DNA of 64,000 bases. Origin: Streptoverticillium olivoreticuli subsp. olivoreticuli (GTDB lineage Bacteria > Actinomycetota > Actinomycetes > Streptomycetales > Streptomycetaceae). Numbering within the stretch: the stretch's first letter is position 1; each line of letters opens with the position of its first letter. The notes below the pieces were generated by a model that worked only from the letters and a program-made list of their open reading frames with translations, was not told the DNA's origin and searched no databases. The translations under genes and the position numbers were made by a program. The stretch lies in assembly GCF_003391135.1 (NCBI RefSeq), contig NZ_CP031455.1:2379501-2443500 (forward strand), written 5' to 3'. Shown piece by piece: positions 29,524 through 38,538 of this stretch.

Positions 29524-30045
29524 TTGAAGAAGAACACCGGCACCGTCCTCGCAGCCGGCGCGCTGACGGCCGCGGCACTGGCCGGCACCGTCGCCCAGGC
29601 CCAGGCCGTTCCGGCCGGGGACCCGACCGCCATTGCGGCCTGCTCGTTCCACGACACCGAGGTCACGGTGCGGGACCTGCCGCGGCCCGTCAACCACCAC
29701 CTGCTGACGCTCACCAACACCGGCACCGGTCGCTGCATCGCCTACGGTGCTCCGTGGACGACGTTCGGCGCCCGTCAGGATCTGGCCGGAGTCGTCGAGG
29801 ACTCCCAGCCGCAGTCCACTGTCGTCCTGAACCCCGGGCAGTCCGCCTACGCCGGGATTCTGCTGTCCTCCGCCGAGGGCTCCGACGGGCACCGCGCCGC
29901 GAACATCCGGGTGGCCCTGTCGGACAGGGACGGCGGGGAGCAGCGGAGCGGACATGTCCTGCCGGCCCTGCCCGACACCTGGGTCGACAACACGGTCCGC
30001 GTGACCTACTGGCAGTCCGACGTGGACGACGCCATCCGCTACTAG
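29524..30045 (+). CDS. secreted DUF4232 protein
   Basis: This 173-residue exported protein starts at TTG 29524 (AAGGGAG upstream) with a Sec signal, KKNTGTVLAAGALTAAALAG, ending near AQAQA. The mature part has the DUF4232 beta-sandwich pattern: CSFHDTEVTVRDLPRPVNHHL, LTNTGTGRC, the GYP-like AYGAPWTTFG, and LNPGQSAYAGILLSS. DUF4232 proteins are common Streptomyces cell-surface or lipoprotein components of unknown function. Two Cys residues flanking the first sheet may form a disulfide. Confidence 0.88.
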   Translation: MKKNTGTVLAAGALTAAALAGTVAQAQAVPAGDPTAIAACSFHDTEVTVRDLPRPVNHHLLTLTNTGTGRCIAYGAPWTTFGARQDLAGVVEDSQPQSTVVLNPGQSAYAGILLSSAEGSDGHRAANIRVALSDRDGGEQRSGHVLPALPDTWVDNTVRVTYWQSDVDDAIRY

Positions 30046-30141
30046 CGGCGCGGGCGCGGATTCCGGTGTGCCGTGCCGTTCGACACACCGGCGGCGCGAC
30101 CCGATCCGCCAGGGCCCTGCCCCTCCGATCTACAGGCTGAA

Positions 30142-31329
30142 ATGATGCACACCGACAAGCCCGACTGGTTCACCACGCCCATCACCGCGGACATCCTGCG
30201 CGGCGCCCTCGAGCTGGAACGCACCGCGCAGGGGCTGCTGCCGCACCGGCTGCCCGCCCGGGCCCGCGCCCAGTGCTCCGACGGACAACTCACCATGGCG
30301 GAATCCCAGCCCTCCGGCGTACGGCTGGCCTTCCGGACCCGTGCCACCGCCGTCGAACTGGACACGCTGCCCACCAAGCGCGTCTACGTCGGCGCACCGC
30401 CCCGCCCGGACGGCGTGTACGACCTGCTCGTCGACGGCCGTCCGGCCGGCCGGGCCGGGGTGACCGGCGGCAATACCCTGACCGTCGACATGACCACCGG
30501 GACCGCCGAGCACCGGCCCGGCCCGGTGGGCACCCTCCGCTTCACCGGCCTGTCCGACGGCGTCAAGGACGTCGAGATCTGGCTGCCGCACAACGAGACC
30601 ACCGAACTCGTCGCCCTGCGCACCGACGCCCCCATCGAGCCCACGCCGGACCGGGGCCGCAAGGTGTGGCTGCACCACGGCAGTTCGATCAGCCACGGTT
30701 CCGACGCCGCGAGCCCCACCACCATCTGGCCCGCGCTCGCCGCCTCCCTCGGCGGCGTGGAACTGATCAACCTGGGGCTGGGCGGCAGCGCCCTGCTCGA
30801 CCCGTTCACCGCGCGCGCCCTGCGGGACACCCCCGCCGACCTGATCAGCGTCAAGATCGGCATCAACCTGGTCAACACCGATCTGATGCGCCTGCGCGCC
30901 TTCACCCCCGCCGTCCACGGCTTCCTCGACACCATCCGTGAAGGCCACCCCACCACACCGCTGCTGGTCGTCTCGCCCATCCTGTGCCCCATCCACGAGG
31001 ACACGCCCGGCCCCAGCGCCCCGGACTTCGGCGCTCTCCGCACCGGGCAACTGCGGTTCCGGGCCACGGGTGATCCGGCGGAGCGCGCGAGCGGGAAACT
31101 GACCCTGGGCGTCATCCGGGACGAGCTGGCCCGGATCGTGGAGCAGCGGGCGGCCGAGGACCCGGACCTGCACTACCTCGACGGCCGTGACCTCTACGGC
31201 CGGGCCGACTCCGCGAAGCTGCCGCTGCCCGACCGGCTCCACCCCGACGCCGCCACCCACCGGCTCATCGGCGAACGCTTCGCCGAGCGGGCCTTCACCG
31301 CCGACGGCCCCTTCGCGGGACGACGATGA
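30142..31329 (+). CDS. SGNH/GDSL-family hydrolase
   Basis: This protein of about 395 residues has an N-terminal beta-rich domain (to about residue 165, resembling carbohydrate-esterase accessory domains). The SGNH hydrolase domain follows, with the nucleophile block HHGSSISHG at about 176-184, the Gly motif in NLGLGGSA, ISVKIGINLVN for the Asn block, and DRLHPDAATHRLIG containing the catalytic Asp-x2-His. It lacks a signal peptide. Likely an esterase or acetylhydrolase on a carbohydrate. It converges with the biosynthetic operon that ends at 31394, so it is probably not part of it. Confidence 0.85.
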   Translation: MMHTDKPDWFTTPITADILRGALELERTAQGLLPHRLPARARAQCSDGQLTMAESQPSGVRLAFRTRATAVELDTLPTKRVYVGAPPRPDGVYDLLVDGRPAGRAGVTGGNTLTVDMTTGTAEHRPGPVGTLRFTGLSDGVKDVEIWLPHNETTELVALRTDAPIEPTPDRGRKVWLHHGSSISHGSDAASPTTIWPALAASLGGVELINLGLGGSALLDPFTARALRDTPADLISVKIGINLVNTDLMRLRAFTPAVHGFLDTIREGHPTTPLLVVSPILCPIHEDTPGPSAPDFGALRTGQLRFRATGDPAERASGKLTLGVIRDELARIVEQRAAEDPDLHYLDGRDLYGRADSAKLPLPDRLHPDAATHRLIGERFAERAFTADGPFAGRR

Positions 31330-31393
31330 GCCTCGCCGACGAAGCCCGCGCCCCGGGGCGGGCGGCGTGGCGGTGACGGCCGAGCCGTCCCGG

Positions 31394-32929
31394 TCAGCCG
31401 ACGGCCGTCGGTGACCGGGGCGCGAGGTCTCCGACGACTGCCCGCTCCAGCAGCCCGAGGGGAGGCATGCCGAGGGCGAGCAGCGCGTCGTGGAAGCGTC
31501 GGTGCGTATAGCGCCGCCCCCAGCTGTCGCGTGCGCGGGCACGTACCTGACGGATCGCCATCTTGCCCAGCGTGTACCGCCCGTACGTGGACTCGACGGT
31601 GCCGCGCAGGGCTTCGCCCCGGGCGGCCCGGCCGCGCAGGAACGCGTCGGACTCGAAGCGGGCCGTGGCCTCGTCGACGGTCATCGCCCCGGTGTGCAGG
31701 CCGATCGAGCAGGCCAGCCGGGTCACCCGCAGCAGCGCCTCGACGGCCATGCCGATCACATAGCGCGGGTCGTCGGCCCTGAAGCCCTCCTCTGCGTACA
31801 GTTCCTCGGTGTAGTGCGCCCAGCCCTCGACGAACCCGGGGGACTCCAGCGAGCGGCGCACGTCGCTGGTCAGCGCCCGCAGCGCACGGCCGTGCGCATA
31901 GTGGCCGGGCGTCACCTCGTGCACGGTGATGGCGGGCAGCGAGGTGCGGCTGAAGACGGCCAACCACTCCTCGGCCTCCCGCGGCGGCCACGCCGGGTCG
32001 GGCGGCACGACGTAGTACCAGCTGGGGGCGTCGGCCTCGTACGGCGCGGACCAGGACATCATCGCCTGTGCGAAGGCCCGTGAGGCCGGGGCGGGTCCGA
32101 CCCGGCAGACGCCGCCGGGGTCGGCGATCAGATCCCGCTCGACGGCGAAAGCGGTGACCTCGTCGATCAGGGCGGCGGCCTCGACGAAGACGCCGTCGGC
32201 GGTCACCGGGTGATCGCTCAGCAGGGCCCGTAGGACGTCGGCGGGGCGCTCGCCGGGGGCGAGCCGGTCCACGGCGTCCCTCAACAGCTCCCACAGGCGG
32301 GCCCGTTCGCGCTCGGCCGTGGCCGTCAGCTCCGTGACGTCGTACGTGAGGCCCTCTCCGGCGCCCAGCAGCCGCTCGAACGCGGCGGTGCCCAGGGCCG
32401 CCGAGGGGTCCCCGCTCCGCGCGGCCTTCTCGACGTGGCGGACCAGGCGCCGCAGCGCGGCCAGGGCGCGGGCGTCGTCCACGCCGTGCGCGAGGCCGCG
32501 GACCGCGGGCAGCGTGGCGGTCGCCACCGGCGCGGGCACCCGGTCCAGGGCCTCGATCGCGTTGTCCACCGCGTCCGGCCAGCCCGCCAGGTGCCGCGTC
32601 CGGGCTTGGTGGCGCTGCCCGGCCGGGGCGTACTGCCGGTCGTAGCAGGCCAGATCCATGGCGGCGACGTGCAGGAGCGGATCGCGGCGGTGCAGCTGGG
32701 CCTCGGCGAACCGGGCGCGCAGGCCGTCCTCGTGGATCAGCGTGACCTCGGCGTCGAACGGGTCCTCGGGTGACGGGCCGCGCCCCAGGCGGGCGAGCGT
32801 GCCGCTCACGCCCTCGGGCGAGAGGTCCTGGACCTGCCCGTCGTACGTGTGGAGGCCGACGGACTCGCGGGCCCGGGCCAGGTCGAGGGCGAGCGCGGCG
32901 CTCACCCGCGCATCGGTGATGCCGGTCAT
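31394..32929 (-). CDS. DUF885 metallopeptidase-like protein
   Basis: This 511-residue cytoplasmic protein belongs to the DUF885 family, distant zincins related to M32/M3-type peptidases. The zinc motif is in TVHEVTPGHYAHG (His-Glu-x-x-x-Gly-His) near residue 338, with a later EGWAHYTEELYAE supplying a Glu/His. It is the last gene of the 17-kb minus-strand operon and starts one base after the stop of an ATP-grasp gene. In this context it may hydrolyse a peptide intermediate or the finished peptide. Intact length matches the family. Confidence 0.82.
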   Translation of the reverse strand: MTGITDARVSAALALDLARARESVGLHTYDGQVQDLSPEGVSGTLARLGRGPSPEDPFDAEVTLIHEDGLRARFAEAQLHRRDPLLHVAAMDLACYDRQYAPAGQRHQARTRHLAGWPDAVDNAIEALDRVPAPVATATLPAVRGLAHGVDDARALAALRRLVRHVEKAARSGDPSAALGTAAFERLLGAGEGLTYDVTELTATAERERARLWELLRDAVDRLAPGERPADVLRALLSDHPVTADGVFVEAAALIDEVTAFAVERDLIADPGGVCRVGPAPASRAFAQAMMSWSAPYEADAPSWYYVVPPDPAWPPREAEEWLAVFSRTSLPAITVHEVTPGHYAHGRALRALTSDVRRSLESPGFVEGWAHYTEELYAEEGFRADDPRYVIGMAVEALLRVTRLACSIGLHTGAMTVDEATARFESDAFLRGRAARGEALRGTVESTYGRYTLGKMAIRQVRARARDSWGRRYTHRRFHDALLALGMPPLGLLERAVVGDLAPRSPTAVG

Positions 32930-32930
32930 G

Positions 32931-34124
32931 TCAGGCGCCTTCCGGACGGGTCTCGACACGGAGCGCGGCGCGGACGTCGGCGAGCGCCGCCGAGAGCACG
33001 GCCGGGTCGTCGGCGGCGAGGAGGACCTGGCCGACGCGCTCGGCCGAGGAGCGGACCGGTGCGACGGCACCGCCCGGCGCGACGCTCACCTCGGCCTCCA
33101 CCACGCAAGGGTGGGCGAGGACGTCGGCGAGCCCGTGGACGGCGGTGACGGTGCCGGGGGACGCCGAGGGAAGGTAGACCGCCGTGTGCCGCGCCGGGCC
33201 GGGCGGCGGGGCCGGCAGGTCCCGGCCGAGCGCCATGCGGACCGCCGCCTCGTACCAGTCGACGCCGTGGGCGAGGCCGAGCAGGTCCATGAGGCGGTCC
33301 CCCGGTGTGCGTACGGCGATCTCCATGACCGAGGGTCCCGTCGGGGTGAGACGGAACTCCAGGTGCACGATGCCGGTGCGCATGCCGAGGGCGTCGAGCA
33401 CCGCCGCGCCGAGGTCGTCGGCGACCGCCCGGGTGACCCCGTCGACCGGGGCCGGGACGCGGTGCGCCGTCTCCACGAAGTGGGGCGGGCCGCTGGTCTC
33501 CTTCTCGGTCAGGTTGGCGAACCACACCTTGCCCTCGCGCACCAGCGCTTCCCAGCTGTACTCGGGTCCGCTCACGGCCTGTTCGACCAGGAGGCGGCCC
33601 TCGCCGCCCCGGCGCGCGGCCACCTCGGCGAACGCGGGCCGGTCCGCGACGAGTTCGACGCCCGCGCTGCCCGCCGAGGACAGCGGCTTGACGACCACGG
33701 GAAACCGGGACTCGGCCCACTCGGCGGCGTCGGCGAGCCGGTCGGTCACCAGGTAGTCGGGCTGGCCGATGCCCGCCGCCGCGAACCGGGCCCGCTGCAG
33801 CGCCTTGTTGCGCGACGTCGCGGCGGCGCGCAACGAGGGGCCCGGCAGCCCGAGTTCGTCCTGGACCAGTGCGGCGGCCAGGACGTGCGGCTCGCTGAAG
33901 GCCAGCACCCCGTCGGGCCGGGCGGTGCGCACCGCCGCGCCGACGGCCTCGTACCACAGCTCGTCCGAGCGGCCCCGGCACACCGTCACCTCGTCGACCC
34001 GGCCGGCCAGCGCCGCCGCCATGGGCTCGGTCTCCACAGCGTGCACCCGCACGCCGAGCCGGCGGGCGGCGGCGGCGTAGGGCCGCCCCGTCAGTCCGAC
34101 TCCGACCAGCAGCAGCCTCTGCAT
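32931..34124 (-). CDS. ATP-grasp ligase 1 (amino acid/peptide ligase type)
   Basis: This 397-residue ATP-grasp enzyme has an N-terminal Rossmann-like domain starting MQRLLLVGVGLTGRPY and a central ATP-binding region with RFPVVVKPLSSAGSAGVEL. The metal-binding end is IVHLEFRLTPTGPSVMEIAVR, with the Glu pair on both sides of the turn. Relatives of the CARNS1/BacD group join amino acids through acyl-phosphates. Three related ATP-grasp genes occur in this operon. One could attach the amino-terminal residue of a dipeptide, as TblF is proposed to do for tabtoxin. Only three bases separate it from the MFS gene. Confidence 0.87.
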   Translation of the reverse strand: MQRLLLVGVGLTGRPYAAAARRLGVRVHAVETEPMAAALAGRVDEVTVCRGRSDELWYEAVGAAVRTARPDGVLAFSEPHVLAAALVQDELGLPGPSLRAAATSRNKALQRARFAAAGIGQPDYLVTDRLADAAEWAESRFPVVVKPLSSAGSAGVELVADRPAFAEVAARRGGEGRLLVEQAVSGPEYSWEALVREGKVWFANLTEKETSGPPHFVETAHRVPAPVDGVTRAVADDLGAAVLDALGMRTGIVHLEFRLTPTGPSVMEIAVRTPGDRLMDLLGLAHGVDWYEAAVRMALGRDLPAPPPGPARHTAVYLPSASPGTVTAVHGLADVLAHPCVVEAEVSVAPGGAVAPVRSSAERVGQVLLAADDPAVLSAALADVRAALRVETRPEGA

Positions 34125-34127
34125 GGT

Positions 34128-35480
34128 TCACCTCTCCTGTGATGACTCGTGTGCCGGGGACAGCGCCTGGTCCTCCGGCGTCGTGGGGGCCGGGGCGCCG
34201 GCCGCGCGGCCCGCCCGGTGCGCGATCGATGTGATCGCGAGGCCGGTGAGGGCGAAGCAGGCGGCCAGGCCGATCCAGCCCGCCCGGCCGTTCTCGATCA
34301 CCGCCCAGGTGAGGAGCGCGGGTCCCGCCGCGGAGGCGCCGCTGGTGCCCAGTTCGTAAACCGACAGGTAGTAGCCGCGGCGGTCCTCGGGGGACAGCGC
34401 GTAGGACAGCCGCCACGCGCCGACCGACTGCCAGATCTCGCCCAGGGTCAGCGCCACCGTCGCGGCGATGACCAGAGCGGTCGCCACGACGGGTCCGCCA
34501 CTCGCGGAAAGGGCCACCAGCAGGCAGCAGCCGGCCAGGGTCCAGCCGGACCACTGCTGGCGGCGGGCGGCGCTGCGCAGGTCGAGGGAGCCGCGGCTGA
34601 GGCGGACCTGGAGCAGCACGACGAGCACGGTGTTGAGAACGACGACGGCGCCGATGGCCGCCGGGGGCACCTGGGTCCTGGTCGCGATCCACAGCGGGAG
34701 CGCCGCGGTGAGCAGGATGGCGTGCAGGAACAGCACGCCGTTGAGGACCGACAGGGCCAGGAACCTGGGGTCGTGCACCCGCAGCACGGAGCCGCCCGCC
34801 GGGGCTCGGGCGGCCGCGGGGCCGGCGGCCGCGCCGTTGGCGGCGGCGGGCAGCCGGGACAGCAGCGCCGCGGCGGCGAAGAACGTCAGCGCGTCGGCGA
34901 ACACCAGGGTGGTGAACGCCGTACCGCTGTCCGTGGCCAGGGCGAGGGAGGCGAGCACCGCGCCCAGGCTGAACCCGACGTTGCGGACGGAGGCGATCAC
35001 GGCCATGGTCCGCACTCGCGACGCCTCGCCCTCGACGGCGCCGACGATGCCCTGGACGATGGGGCCGCCGCCCCATTCCGCGATGCCGATGAGAAACGCG
35101 AGGACGAAGAAGACCTCGGGCTCGCGGGCGAGGGGATAGACGGCGAAGCAGGCGCCCCGCCACACGTACAGGGCCATGATGGCGCGCTTGCCGCCGATCC
35201 GGTCGGCCAGCCGGCCCAGCGGCACCATGCCCAGGAACCCGGCCAGCCCGGCCAGGGACAGACCGACCCCGACCTGGACGGTCGTAAGGCCCAGGACCCG
35301 GGTGAAGAAGAGGGCCGAGCCCGCGATGAACAGACCGGTGCCCAGGGAGTCGACGAACGACGCGGCGATGAGCCTGCGCGCGCTGTGGCCGGGGGGCAGC
35401 CAGGAGCGCAGCAGGGCGAGCGGCGTGCGGGACTCGCGCGGCCCGTCGGCCGCCCGCCGGGGGCTCGGCTCAGCCGTCAC
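34128..35480 (-). CDS. MFS transporter
   Basis: This 450-residue major facilitator has twelve predicted membrane segments. The motif A-like loop GMVPLGRLADRIGGKRAI lies between segments 2 and 3, and a proline-rich cytoplasmic C-terminus follows. Its start overlaps the upstream cupin gene end by 11 bases. Within a biosynthetic operon it is most likely the product exporter, the counterpart of TblR in the tabtoxin cluster. A 30-residue arginine-rich N-terminal extension precedes the first helix. Confidence 0.9.
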   Translation of the reverse strand: MTAEPSPRRAADGPRESRTPLALLRSWLPPGHSARRLIAASFVDSLGTGLFIAGSALFFTRVLGLTTVQVGVGLSLAGLAGFLGMVPLGRLADRIGGKRAIMALYVWRGACFAVYPLAREPEVFFVLAFLIGIAEWGGGPIVQGIVGAVEGEASRVRTMAVIASVRNVGFSLGAVLASLALATDSGTAFTTLVFADALTFFAAAALLSRLPAAANGAAAGPAAARAPAGGSVLRVHDPRFLALSVLNGVLFLHAILLTAALPLWIATRTQVPPAAIGAVVVLNTVLVVLLQVRLSRGSLDLRSAARRQQWSGWTLAGCCLLVALSASGGPVVATALVIAATVALTLGEIWQSVGAWRLSYALSPEDRRGYYLSVYELGTSGASAAGPALLTWAVIENGRAGWIGLAACFALTGLAITSIAHRAGRAAGAPAPTTPEDQALSPAHESSQER

Positions 35481-36012
35481 GGTCGGCCCCGATCCCCACG
35501 AAGCACATCAGGGCGGCCTCGGTGCCGCGGTTGTGCCAGGCGTGGCGGGTGCCGACCTGGACGACGCAGGTGCCGGGGGTGATCAATACCTCCCGGCCGT
35601 CGTCGAGTTCGAGGTGGAGCTCGCCCTGCAGACAGATCCCGTAGTCGAGAGTGTCGGTGGTGTGCAGGGGGGACCCGCCGGGTTCGAAGACATCCAGGAG
35701 GCCGGGCAGCTTCTCCTCGACCTCGGCGGCGAGCTCGTCCGGGTCGCCCGCCGGCACCGGGGTGGTGGACTGCGGCTCATAGTGGGCGAACAGCAGCCGG
35801 GTGCCGCCGGGGCCGGGGAAGAAGGGCAGGGTGACGGGCGCGGGTGTGCCGTTGCCGACCCGGGCGCCACCGTCCTCGCTGCCCCAGGCGAGGTGGAACC
35901 GCGAGCCGGGCCAGGCGCCGACGGTGACGGGCGGGACGGGGCCGTCGGCGGCGACGACGGACGTGCCGTCCTCGGTGCGGGCGGCCACGACGAGGCGGGG
36001 CTGCAGGGTCAT
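35470..36012 (-). CDS. cupin-domain protein
   Basis: This 180-residue protein carries one cupin barrel: motif 1 GICLQGELHLELDDG near residue 128 (with Glu/His in place of the full HxHx4E set) and motif 2 GTRHAWHNRG near 158. Cupins of this kind often act as small regulators or as epimerases, hydrolases or dioxygenase-like metalloenzymes. Its start overlaps the stop of the upstream ATP-grasp gene as ATGA, which indicates coupled translation. Its role in the pathway is unknown; metal ligands are incomplete, so catalysis is not assured. Confidence 0.82.
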   Translation of the reverse strand: MTLQPRLVVAARTEDGTSVVAADGPVPPVTVGAWPGSRFHLAWGSEDGGARVGNGTPAPVTLPFFPGPGGTRLLFAHYEPQSTTPVPAGDPDELAAEVEEKLPGLLDVFEPGGSPLHTTDTLDYGICLQGELHLELDDGREVLITPGTCVVQVGTRHAWHNRGTEAALMCFVGIGADRDG

Positions 36013-37211
36013 GAGGGCTCCTCTGCCGGGGTCACGCTCACCGACGCGAAGAACTCGGTGAAGAAGCGCTCCAGTCGGTCGGTGGTGGCGGGGCCGACCA
36101 CGCCCGCGATCGGGACGTCGGCGTCGGCGTACGTGATCACGTCCTTGACCGGCTCGTCGGGGGTGCGCTGCAACCAGCGCAGCACCACCGGGTCGTCGCG
36201 GAAAGGCTTCTCCCCCTCGATCCGGCAGTAGCGGGTGCCGAGGGTGTGGCCGGGCACGGCGAACCAGCCGTACCGCTCGTCGGGGCCCGGGGTCCGGGCG
36301 AGGGGCAGGGCGCCGGACCCGTCGACCATCAGCCGGACCTGGACGGAGGGCATGTGCACCCCGGTGGCCAGCTCGAAGGTGTCGACCACGTCCGCGCCGC
36401 CGACGCGTGCCCCCACCTCCAGGAAGACCAGGCCCTCGGGGGTCTGGATGCCCTCCAGGTGGAAGGGGCCGTCCTCGATGCCGACGGCGCGCAGACAGGC
36501 CAGCGCCCACTCGGTGATCCCGGGCGTGGTGTCGATCTGCACCGATCCCAGCGGCCGGCCCGCGGCGTAGCCCAGGCAGGTGCCGACGTACCGGCTCGCC
36601 TGGACGGCGACGGGGGCGCCCTTCGTCAGCAGCCCGTCGACGTGGATGATCGGCCCCTCGACGAACTCCTCGACCTCGAAGGAGTCCACGTCGACGCCGG
36701 TGGCCGCCGCCAGCGCCTCGGCCGGTCCGGGATGCGTGGAGATCCCCTCGCTGGAGGCGCCCGCGAGCGGCTTGAGGACGGTGCGTCCGCTCCAGGGCAG
36801 GGACCCGGCGCCCTGTGCGAGCGCCGTGGCCAGCGGGGAGAAGCGGGGGGCGCGGATGCCCGCCGCGGCGACCGCCGACTTCATCACGACCTTGTCGCGC
36901 GTGGGGAGCACGGCCCGTACGTCGGGGCCGTCGACCCCCAGCGCCTCCCGTACGCGGGCGGCGGGGAGCAGGTCGTACTCGGACAGGGCGACGACCAGGT
37001 CGGGCCGGGGCAGACCGGCCACGGCGGCGAGCACCTCGTCGGCGGTGTCGCCGGTGCCCGCGCGCTCGATGCGGCGGCCGCGCACGCCGTCGGGGAGGGT
37101 GGCGAGCCGGTCGGGGGCGCTCACGTAGGTGACGTCGTGGGCCTCGTGGTCGATCTGTTCGGCGTAGCGCACGAACGAGTCGGGGACGCGGTGCATGACC
37201 AGGATGTGCAT
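36009..37211 (-). CDS. ATP-grasp ligase 2
   Basis: This 400-residue ATP-grasp protein starts MHILVMHRVPDSF with a Rossmann-type domain. The ATP-binding lysines lie in RTVLKPLAGASSEGIS and VEEFVEGPIIHVDG, and the metal site in LEGIQTPEGLVFLEVGARVGGAD. It resembles ligases that activate a carboxylate and couple it to an amine. It starts nine bases after the stop of a third ATP-grasp gene and shares overall layout with it, so recent duplication is possible. Substrates are unknown. Confidence 0.86.
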   Translation of the reverse strand: MHILVMHRVPDSFVRYAEQIDHEAHDVTYVSAPDRLATLPDGVRGRRIERAGTGDTADEVLAAVAGLPRPDLVVALSEYDLLPAARVREALGVDGPDVRAVLPTRDKVVMKSAVAAAGIRAPRFSPLATALAQGAGSLPWSGRTVLKPLAGASSEGISTHPGPAEALAAATGVDVDSFEVEEFVEGPIIHVDGLLTKGAPVAVQASRYVGTCLGYAAGRPLGSVQIDTTPGITEWALACLRAVGIEDGPFHLEGIQTPEGLVFLEVGARVGGADVVDTFELATGVHMPSVQVRLMVDGSGALPLARTPGPDERYGWFAVPGHTLGTRYCRIEGEKPFRDDPVVLRWLQRTPDEPVKDVITYADADVPIAGVVGPATTDRLERFFTEFFASVSVTPAEEPS

Positions 37212-37220
37212 GGCGTTCCC

Positions 37221-38480
37221 CTATCGCACCGGTGCGAGGGACGGCTCGGCGACCGACAGGCGCAGCGCTCGCTGCGCCTGGTCGAGGGCGTCCGCGCACT
37301 CCCGCGCGGTGGCGGCCACCGCTGTGGCGAGGGCGACGCGCCCGTCGATCAGGCCCTGGCGCGGCGGGGACACCACGTCGCCCGGCTCCACCAGCGTCAC
37401 CAGCAGGTCGGTCCCGGCGGGCAGCCCGTCGTCGTCGAAGCCGACCGACGCGATGACGGAGTCGTTGCGCTCCGGGTAGAAGAACCGCACGCCCGCCACG
37501 CCCGCGGCCGACGGGTCCGTGTGCGGGGCGGCGCCGCAGGCGACGTCGGCCGCGGCCAGCCCCGGGTCGATGCCCGAGGCGCGCATGCCGAGGTAGGGGA
37601 TCAGGTCGCCGCCCAGGCGTCCGTTGACCTCGATCAGCTTGGGGCCCTGGGGGGTGAGCTTGAGCTCGCTGTGCGTCCAGCCGTCGCTGCAGCCGAGGGC
37701 CTCGTGGATGCCGGTCAGGGTGCGCAGGAGGTCGGGGTCGCTCAGCAGCGGGTCGGCGCTGTCGACGCGGTGCCCGGTCTCCTCGAAGTACGGCGGGTAG
37801 CCCACCTCCTTGCGCCCCACGAACAACGGGGTGACACGGCCGCCTCGGACCACCGCGTCGACGCTGATCTCCGGGCCCTCCAGGTACTCCTCGACGAGCA
37901 CCACCTGGTCGAAGTCGGGTGCGTGCGGGACCGGGACGTCGCGGGTGGTCTCGAACTGCCGGGAGAGCCCGGCGGCGTCGTGGACCAGGACGACGCCCTG
38001 GCTGCCGCCGGCGGCGCGCGGCTTGATCACCACCGGGTAGCCCAGCCGCTCGGCGGCGGCCAGCGCCTCCTCGCGGCTGCCGGTCAGCTCGAAGCGCGGC
38101 TGGGGCAGTCCGGCGGCGGCGAGCGCGGTACGGGTGGCGAACTTGTCCCGGCAGCGGCGGACGGCATCGGCCGCGGTGCCGGGCAGGCCGAGCTCCTCGG
38201 CGACCAGGGCCGCCTGCACGATGTGCTCCTCGTGCCAGCTCATGACGCCGGACACCGCCTCGCGGGCCGCGACCTCCCGGGCGGCCTCCAGCACGGACCG
38301 GGCGCCGGTGTCGGACACCACGGTGGAGCCGTAGAGGTAGGGCAGCTCCCAGGTGGGGGCGGCGGAGTCGATCAGATGGACCCGGTAGCGGTCGGACATC
38401 GACCGCAACAGGTACTCGCGGTAGTGCCGCAGGCCGCTGGTGATCACCAGCAGCAGCGGCTTCTCCTGGGGGTGCGTCAT
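37221..38480 (-). CDS. ATP-grasp ligase 3
   Basis: This 419-residue ATP-grasp ligase is the most canonical of the three. It has YPVVIKPRAAGGSQGVVLV for ATP binding, VVLVEEYLEGPEISVDAVV as the central grasp strand, and the metal motif ELKLTPQGPKLIEVNGRLGGD with the conserved Glu-x-Asn-x-Arg. This is the BL00235/CARNS1-type pattern of L-amino acid ligases. It follows the aminotransferase gene by 58 bases. Likely it forms one of the peptide bonds in the cluster product. Confidence 0.88.
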   Translation of the reverse strand: MTHPQEKPLLLVITSGLRHYREYLLRSMSDRYRVHLIDSAAPTWELPYLYGSTVVSDTGARSVLEAAREVAAREAVSGVMSWHEEHIVQAALVAEELGLPGTAADAVRRCRDKFATRTALAAAGLPQPRFELTGSREEALAAAERLGYPVVIKPRAAGGSQGVVLVHDAAGLSRQFETTRDVPVPHAPDFDQVVLVEEYLEGPEISVDAVVRGGRVTPLFVGRKEVGYPPYFEETGHRVDSADPLLSDPDLLRTLTGIHEALGCSDGWTHSELKLTPQGPKLIEVNGRLGGDLIPYLGMRASGIDPGLAAADVACGAAPHTDPSAAGVAGVRFFYPERNDSVIASVGFDDDGLPAGTDLLVTLVEPGDVVSPPRQGLIDGRVALATAVAATARECADALDQAQRALRLSVAEPSLAPVR

Positions 38481-38538
38481 GGTAGGCGTCCTCGGGTCGG
38501 TGAGAGGGTCTTCGGGTGGTGCGCCGGCGCGGCCGGGA

